Positions 56,743-64,000 of a stretch of DNA of 64,000 bases are shown here, piece by piece. Source of the stretch: Dirofilaria immitis. Taxonomy: Eukaryota > Nematoda > Chromadorea > Rhabditida > Onchocercidae. A program made the position numbers and the translations under genes. How positions within the stretch are numbered: the first letter of the stretch is position 1; every line of letters starts with the position of its first letter. Under the pieces are notes generated by a model. It was not told the DNA's origin. It ran no database searches and saw only the letters and a program-made list of their open reading frames with translations. The DNA lies in contig JAKNDB010000065.1 in assembly GCA_024305405.1 (NCBI GenBank), positions 186,001-250,000 on the forward strand, given 5' to 3'.

Positions 56743-58350
56743 ATTATCATTAATTATATGAATGCATCTACTAAATAAATCAACAAAACACTAATAGATA
56801 ATGATGAAAAAAATGATAGTAAAAAAGCTTCATCTTTAATCAGAAAATTTGACAATATGGAAATTTCAAAAATATATGTATAACTGACAGTCGGTCGTTT
56901 AGGGAGAAACTGAAAAATCATAAATGGTTTGTTTCCGGTTTTTCATGATATATATATATATTTTTTTATAATTCTCCTATTTTAATATAGCATTTATATA
57001 TAAATAAATATTTCTGTGCATTATCAAGATAAAATGGTTTCAGATTTATCGATAATTATTTTACATTTAACACACTCTAAAAATTTCAGATTTATAACTA
57101 TCAAAAAAAAAATTTTTTTCATCTTTTCTAACTTTTAATATTTCTCTCTAATATGGTTGTAATTGATTAAAATTTCCTATTTTCTTTTCTATTAAAATTA
57201 TTTAAGCCAAAGTCAAATTCTCGATGAAATTAATTAGCTTCAAATTCGGTGGCAAGTAAGCTAAAATAAATTTTCATAAAGAAATTATAGGTTAAAAAAA
57301 TATTACACAAAATCATGGCCAGATAGAAACTTATAAATCCTTTTTTTTTGATTAGATAATTTTGTATTAATTGTGAATTTTGGAAAATGGAATGTCTAGA
57401 GTGCTAAAATCGCTAGTTTGAACATTTTCTCGAAAATAATCTTTTAAATTTCTCAATACTAAACAAATGTTTTGCATACGAAATTTCCATCTTATTCAAT
57501 TAATCATATATTACTGCTAATAAACGATATCATAATTCGTTACCATATTTGTTTACCAAATTATTATAATAGTAAGCATCATCATCTTCATCTTCCCTAT
57601 ACTACTGTTATTGATGATTAAATTTAAAATTATCATAATTTTCATATTTATTTCTGCTAATAGTAGCAAATCATCATTATAATCACTATTATCATTGATT
57701 GTGATATCAATGAATATCACATGATTATCAGGAACAGCATTTATTTATCACACATCATTTTATCATACTATGTCTTATCACATAATCATTATTATCTTTG
57801 ATAACACTATTTTATAAATATTACTGTTATAATTAATATTATGCTAAATCTTTATTTCTCTCTCCATATTTTTTATCAATTTAATTTAATGTTATTATCA
57901 AATTTCAAACAAAGAAATAAAATTTACATTTATTCAATAAAATTTAATAAAAATAAAAAAATACAATTATCAAAATTAGTAATTAAAACTTCGACTTCAT
58001 GCAATAGTATTTATTCAGTACAATCATTGGCCCTAGTAAAATTTGATAAGAGAAAGTAAATCAAAAACTATGATTGATATTATCGAGAGTTAAATTCAAT
58101 ACTGTAGTATACATTATTTTGCATCTGGCAAAATCTCAATAAGCTTCGCACAAAGATAATCATAAACCAGAAAGGTCATCATTGTTTAGAAGAGATTATA
58201 GTAGTTATTGTTATGATTATGATCACGAATAATCATTGCAATACTATAAATATCACATATGCACACAGCTGCTCAAATTTCAAAATGTTTAGCAAAAATA
58301 CCAAAACGATCATTCTGAAATTAAAATTTATATAGTAAAAGATTTTATCA

Positions 58351-58885
58351 CAGTATACTATTTTCTGCACAATGTATCATTTTAAGTTTTAAGTTTTTGT
58401 TGGTAATGTAATGAAAATTAAAATTTGTCATCTACAAAAAATTATTTATAACATTGAATATCATTTAATTGGAATAACTAACTAATAAATTATTCGAAGA
58501 TCTCATAATTTGAATTAAAATTCATACGGTAAAGGATTACAGTATACTATTTTCTGCACAATGTATCATTTTAAGTTTTAAGCTTTTGTTGGTAATGTAA
58601 TGAAAATTAAAATTTGTCATGTACAAAAAATTATTTATAACATTGAATATCATTTAATTGGAATAACTAACTAATAAATTATTCGAAGATCTCATAATTT
58701 GAATTAAAATTCATACGGTAAAGGATTACAGTACACTATTTCCTACACAATGTATTATTTTAAGTTTTAAGCTTTTTTGCAATATAATGAAAATTAAAAT
58801 TTGTCATGTACAAAAATTATTTATAACATTGAATATCATTTAATTAGAGTAGCTAACTAATAAATTATTCAAAGATTTCATGATT
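58351..58885. repeat. 189-bp tandem repeat, three copies
   Basis: Copies begin at 58351, 58540 and 58729 with CAGTATACTATTTTCTGCAC and continue through AATGTATCATTTTAAGTTTT and TTATTTATAACATTGAATAT. The first two are nearly identical; the third is diverged and shorter by a few bases in the centre. Confidence 0.93.
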
Positions 58886-59924
58886 TGGACAAAATTAAAA
58901 GAAAAAAAAACTAATTTATGCGAAAGAAAATTATTTTATTCCATTCAAAGTTATTCTTAAAGAATTTAATCTTACAAAATAATCAAATCTATAATAACTA
59001 ATTTTGAAAAATATCTAATAATCATATCGATGATGATACAACGTAAATTATTATTCCACTAATAATTTGCATATTTCAAATTTCAAGCAGTTAAATTTTG
59101 ACAATTTACTAAAAGCGATCAATAGTTATGCTATATTATCCCATATCAATCATCATTTCATAAAACCGTTAAATGTGTCTTTTCATATATTCCATATCTG
59201 TCTCTCTCTCTTTTTTTTTATCAAATTTCTCGAAAAGAGCAATAAAATAGAAAATGGCGCAAATTGATTAGTTAACAAAATTAGAAACATCTGTCACTCA
59301 TTCACTAATCCGCCTCTGTAACTAATTAATTCATGCAAAAAAGCTATCCATTTCTCGACAACCAATATAATATCTTTACCATATTTAATCATCCTATTCT
59401 TCTTCTATCTACTTTTCTCTTTTTTTTTTTTAAATATTATCTCATCCTTCTTCTCAATTCTTTCTTTCATTTCAATTTTTCTTATTTTAAAACTTTCAAA
59501 CTTTGATAAATTATCTTTTCTTTTTCCTCCAATTCCCTTCTGACCTTTTTCCTATTACTCCTTTTGAAGTATAGAAAGTTATTTTTATTGCATCTATTGC
59601 TAAATAAAAATGGTAACAAATCTTTGATGAGTTATACTTCTCTTCTCTCTCTTTTTTTTTTAAAAAAAAGAAGAGAAAAGGAAATGGATAGATGAAGAGA
59701 TGGATAAAGGAAGGAGATAAAAGTTAAAAAAAAGTAAGATAAGAAGAGAAAAAATTTTTTTATTTTTTTTTTTAGAATAACATTAAGAAGAGTTATTGTG
59801 GGAAAAAATTATTTAAATTTTATTTTTATAAATTTTTTTGATAACAAAATGTTATTTGTTTTTGAAATTAACCATTTGAATTATATAGTAATAACATTTG
59901 AGCAAAGATACGGTATATAAATAC

Positions 59925-60295
59925 AGTAATATATATTTGAACACAGACAAAGATTGTAATATAAAGAATCTCCTCTCTCTGTTTAAAAATAAAATTTATT
60001 ACATGAGAAATTCTCTCTAATGATAAATACAGTTAATGAGATAAATCGTTCGTTAAATAGTGATAAATATGGTACAATATGAAAATTTTCTTGAAATAAA
60101 AATAAATACAGTAATATAAGAAATTTTTCATAATAAAGATAAACATGCTAACACAATAAATCTTTCCTAAATATAGATGAAGATGATAGATAATATAAGA
60201 AAACTCTTCTCTAAATGAAGATAAATATGGTAGTAGAAGAAATCTTTCCTAAATATAGATGAATACAGTTATATGAGAAATCTTATCTAAATATG
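59925..60295. repeat. Degenerate repeats of about 40 bp
   Basis: A loose succession of motifs such as GATAAATACAGTAATATAAG, GAAATCTTTCCTAAATATAG and their variants. It is older and much more diverged than the other arrays in this window. Confidence 0.6.
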
Positions 60296-61570
60296 ATAAT
60301 ATGATAATAATTAAAGCAACAGGCGAAATATTATAAGCTTATTTTGTGTTAGAAATAAATATGAAAAATGACAGCTATTTCGTGAGAAGTTAAGCTTTTA
60401 ATCAAACTTTAATCTAAAAGTTTAGAAATGTGAGAAGATGGTATTGGTAATAGTTAATATTGTTTGTCTTATTTATTTCTTATTCCTTAGTCAATATCAG
60501 ATATTCATATCTAACAAAACTATATTTTAACAATTCTGATTCATCTATTGACAAATATTAGCATAAATTCATAAAGATTTGAAAAGAATCATTTTATGAA
60601 TCTTTAATTAGTCATATATCACATACTACTCAAATTCCTCAATTTAGATTTAAAGTTGAATTTAAACATAAATTGCAAATTAGATGCTAACAATCATTTC
60701 CTTCTAATGTACAAATAATAACAGCTCTTTAGGATATATAATTTACCAATACGATACTACCATATACATACAGTATACAAATATATCACGATATTTAAAC
60801 ATCTATACTGTACTCGTTACAATATATTCAAATTTAATAGATGAAAAATAGTGAATTAAAAATTTTTGCTTTGTTAAATCTATGTAACATTTGAAGAAAT
60901 TTTATTTTGGAAAGAATAAAATTTTTAAAAGAATTAAATTTGAATACTTCTACAACATTTACGATTAATACAATACGTTAAGTACTAGTTTCAAGTGATT
61001 TTTCAAATTGATAAAGTAGAATTTTTGTAAATTGAAGAACTTTAAGAAATGTGAAGTGTTGCCAGCAAATATTTCTTACAAATTTATAATGTACAAAAGA
61101 AATGATTCTTGAATGGTCATATAAAAATTATTAAAAAAAAAAGTTTTGCATATTTATTTAATTCCAAGATTATTGCCTTTCTTTTTTAAAAAAAAAAAAA
61201 AAACGAATTATCATTTAATAAATTTAATTTTTGTTATATAAATTATCAAATAATAAAAAATATATGCAATAATTATCATAAAAAAAAAAAAATTGATTGC
61301 TAGTAAATATATTTACAATAATTTTAATATAAATTCATTTAAATAAAATTTTATAATTTGTTGCAATAAATTTTATTTAAATTAAAAGTTAATTATAGTT
61401 TACAACTAACATTTTAAGCAATAATTATTTAGGAGAAATGAAATATTTTCCTTTATTCCTTAGCCAATTGAACAGTTTCAATTCTTTATCTCGTATTCAT
61501 CTTATCTTTTCACTCTCATCATTTTCTTCGTTCTTTTTATGTCTAGAACTGTTGAATATTACACATTAAT

Positions 61571-61622
61571 TGGTAATGATGATGATGATGATGATGATGA
61601 TAATAATAATAATGATAACGAT
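61571..61622. repeat. (GAT)n / (AAT)n microsatellite
   Basis: GATGAT run that passes into AATAAT and back. Confidence 0.9.
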
Positions 61623-61854
61623 GAAATGATAGTGAGGACAGAACGAGAAGTTTAATTTTAGACTGATTGGTTAAATATATTACTATTCATCATCGATCAT
61701 TATCATCATTAATCAGTGAAAGTTTAAAATTGAAACAGTTTTGAGGTGTGAAACTTGACACGTCAATCTTGCAAACACTATATCCCCATATTATCTATTA
61801 CAAATATCCTATAGTTAATATATATCGAACACTTAACTAAATGATCAATTAAAT

Positions 61855-62135
61855 ACCTCTTTTCTCTTTCTCTCTCTCTCTCTCTCTTTCTAAAAGAAAA
61901 TTAATTTGGAATTTTCAAATATAAAATATTTGAAATTTTTTTGATTAAAAATTTAAAAAACATATAAATAATCAAAAAAGAAAAAGAAAATTTACATTTT
62001 TTCAATATAGTTAATAAAATAAAAAAAAATAAAATTTAAAAGAGAGAGAGAGAGAGAGAAAGGAGAGGGAGAGGGAGAGGAAGAGGGAGAGGGAGAAGTA
62101 GAGAGAGAGGGAAAAAGAAAAAGAAGAAGAAGTAA
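61855..62135. repeat. Second pair of CT and GA microsatellites
   Basis: A (CT)n run at 61864-61890 and an AG-rich run at 62040-62130, about 150 bases apart and complementary. This is the same layout as at 37.4-37.65 kb. The Ser/Pro/Leu-rich minus-strand frame 61992-62177 is a product of this repeat. Confidence 0.85.
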
Positions 62136-63109
62136 AGAATTCTTTTTTTTCAACAAATGACTGCCAATCAATGTCATTTATTTGAAAATATCCTTTCCTC
62201 CACTTCTATCGCTGTATCAATTCGTTTAAAATGAACGATGGCGGTAAAAGGGAAGATAATCGGTTGAAAAAATAAGAAAAATAAAAATAAAAAAAAAAAA
62301 CCGAAGTAGAAGAAAAGAGAAGAAAAGAATTGAAATGAGTCTGACATTTTCGAATAAAAATTTGTTCAACAAAAAAAAAAAAAAAAAAAGAAATAGAAGA
62401 AGACGAAAATTGGAAGGCTCCAACTAAACTAGCATCAATATAAAAAGTAGTAGTAACAATACTAATAGCAAAAAAAAAAAAAAATTAAAGAAAAATATAA
62501 ATTTGTGTTGAGGAAAATGAAAAATGAGAGGAGAAGAAGAAATGAAATTAAATATATTCAAGGAACAAAAAAAAAAATAAAAAATTGAATATATGATAAT
62601 GCTGATGATAATAATGATGATGATGATAATGATAATCGATAATTTGTAAAATTGATAATTTTGATAATTAATAATTCTACAAATCTTATCTATTATTTCT
62701 TTAAAATTACATCCTTACATAAAATCTATTAAATAAAATTTATTTCAAATTATAATTTAATCAAAAATCTAAACTACAACAGGTAAAAACAATTTTCAAA
62801 ATTATATATCTTAAAAAATTAAAAAAAAACAAAGAAATTAAATAAAATTCATTTAAAACTTTTTGCTTTTTTCTTTCCTTCCTTTTTTTTTTGTTGACAA
62901 AAAAAGAAAGGAAAAATAATTTTTTGTAAAAAAAAAAATTATTTCAAAATTTTATTTCAAATAATAATTATAGAAAAATTTATTAGAAAATTTCCGAAAA
63001 AGTTTTTCAATTTTATATGAAATTTTTTTTTAGATTAAAAAAGAAAAATTTTTTAATAGATTAACCATAAATAATAAATAGCTGAGGAAATTCATTATCT
63101 AAGTCAAGG

Positions 63110-63110
63110 A

Positions 63111-63157
<47 letters not shown>

Positions 63158-63178
63158 TTCCAAATCCTATCTCTCTCT
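63110..63178. repeat. (CT)n microsatellite
   Basis: About 25 CT units, with some interruptions to 63178. Confidence 0.95.
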
Positions 63179-64000
63179 TTATGCCTTTTAGAAAATAGAT
63201 CATAGGTTGTTTAGATGCGGAATATTTATCGTGAATTAGTGAATCGGCTAGATGATTAGTGGAGTAGGAAAGTTTTTCTTCAATCGATTTCAAATATAAT
63301 TTTTGCTAAAATATTAATTGATTCGAATCAATCAATCCCGATCAATCGATTGATCTATTTCTTTGAAGCTAATTTAAAATATTAATGCTTTTGTAAAAAT
63401 TTTACATTTTTAAATATTAAAAATGATAATTGATACTTTTTATAAACCAAATCGATGATATGTGTAAATTAAACTAATCATTGCAACAATGGTAATCTGA
63501 TACTCTTTGTTTACTCATTCAATTCAACACCTTAAACTTTCTTCACTTTACTTTTTATTTTCATCTCTTCCTTTTCTCATCTCTTTCCCTTTCTTTCATA
63601 CTAATGAATTATTTTCGTTATACATTATTTCCTTCTACAAAGAAACAAATAAATAAATAAATAAACAAACAAAAACGAAACAAAACAAAACAAAATAAAC
63701 CAATAAGATTCATTTATTGGTCCGATGACCTCTCTAAGTGGATTCAATGATTCGAATGAGAATATATGTATAAACATTATATATCAAAGATGAATAATGC
63801 ATTATAGAAGAAGCGCAATGAGAGATAAAATATTTCCATAAATTGTTGACGAATAATTCATACAATATATATATGATAAATGGATAATATCATATCAATT
63901 TATTGTGAAAAAATTTGATTAACATATTTTTTATATTATATTATTATTATGATAATAAAATTTTACTGATAAAATGTTATCATTTAAATGATAAATTAAC

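Larger units (their letters stand above)
57000..64000. other. Right part of the window: no gene recognised
   Basis: Apart from the repeats listed, I see no exon that I can support on either strand. Short open frames at 57841-58059 and 59067-59267 (plus), and 62226-62423 and 63099-63293 (minus), lack family motifs and splice context. The missing Eph signal-peptide exon may be here or beyond the window. Confidence 0.4.

Noticed and set aside
61992..62177. Leu/Ser/Pro-rich minus-strand frame with signal-peptide look
   Set aside because: Translation of a GA microsatellite.
62226..62423. Minus-strand frame starting MEPSNFRLLLFLFFFFF as the missing Eph signal peptide
   Set aside because: The hydrophobic core is a translated T run, and no phase-1 donor follows at a suitable place.

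Overview
The window looks like nuclear DNA of a parasitic nematode, most likely a filarial worm (Onchocercidae). The evidence is very AT-rich sequence, a spliced cuticle collagen gene, an Eph receptor tyrosine kinase of the VAB-1 type with many short introns, and a broken insertion of Wolbachia-like DNA (pieces of obg and tuf). I cannot name the genus from sequence alone.

Layout. (1) 1-2.4 kb: no gene seen. (2) 2.4-4.6 kb, minus strand: an intact six-exon cuticle collagen gene of 394 codons. (3) 4.6-17.2 kb: a rearranged accessory region. It holds relics of one LTR-retroelement-like family, a 1.44-kb near-identical direct duplication (A at 7.9-9.3 kb, A' at 12.1-13.5 kb), one copy of a 1.6-kb repeat (B) carrying the Wolbachia-derived obg/tuf chimera, a small secreted collagen-like gene at 13.6 kb, a 31-bp minisatellite, and a decayed unidentified gene with a partial second copy. 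(4) 17.2-20.0 kb: nothing recognised. (5) 20.0-40.4 kb, minus strand: an Eph receptor (vab-1-like) with 22 recognisable exons. In protein order they give the ephrin-binding domain, Cys-rich region, two fibronectin III domains, TM helix, juxtamembrane segment, kinase, SAM domain and a PDZ-type C-terminus. Its introns carry minisatellites, and one carries repeat B without the Wolbachia insert. (6) 40.4-64 kb: mostly non-coding, with many tandem repeats. The missing first exon of the Eph gene (start codon and signal peptide) probably lies here or further on. One candidate 3' terminal exon on the minus strand sits at 47.27-47.56 kb.

Assembly quality matters for reading this window. Four Eph exons each carry a one-base homopolymer gain or loss that breaks the frame, while the flanking splice phases and family alignment demand the corrected length. 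The duplicated repeats A/A' and B/B' also differ largely in homopolymer length. I therefore treat the Eph gene as probably functional and the breaks as probable sequencing errors. By contrast, the Wolbachia pieces and the gene relic at 14.8-15.6 kb also carry substitution-type stops and are probably true pseudogenes.

The genes do not form an operon. The collagens point to cuticle or extracellular matrix, and the Eph receptor to cell-cell signalling.
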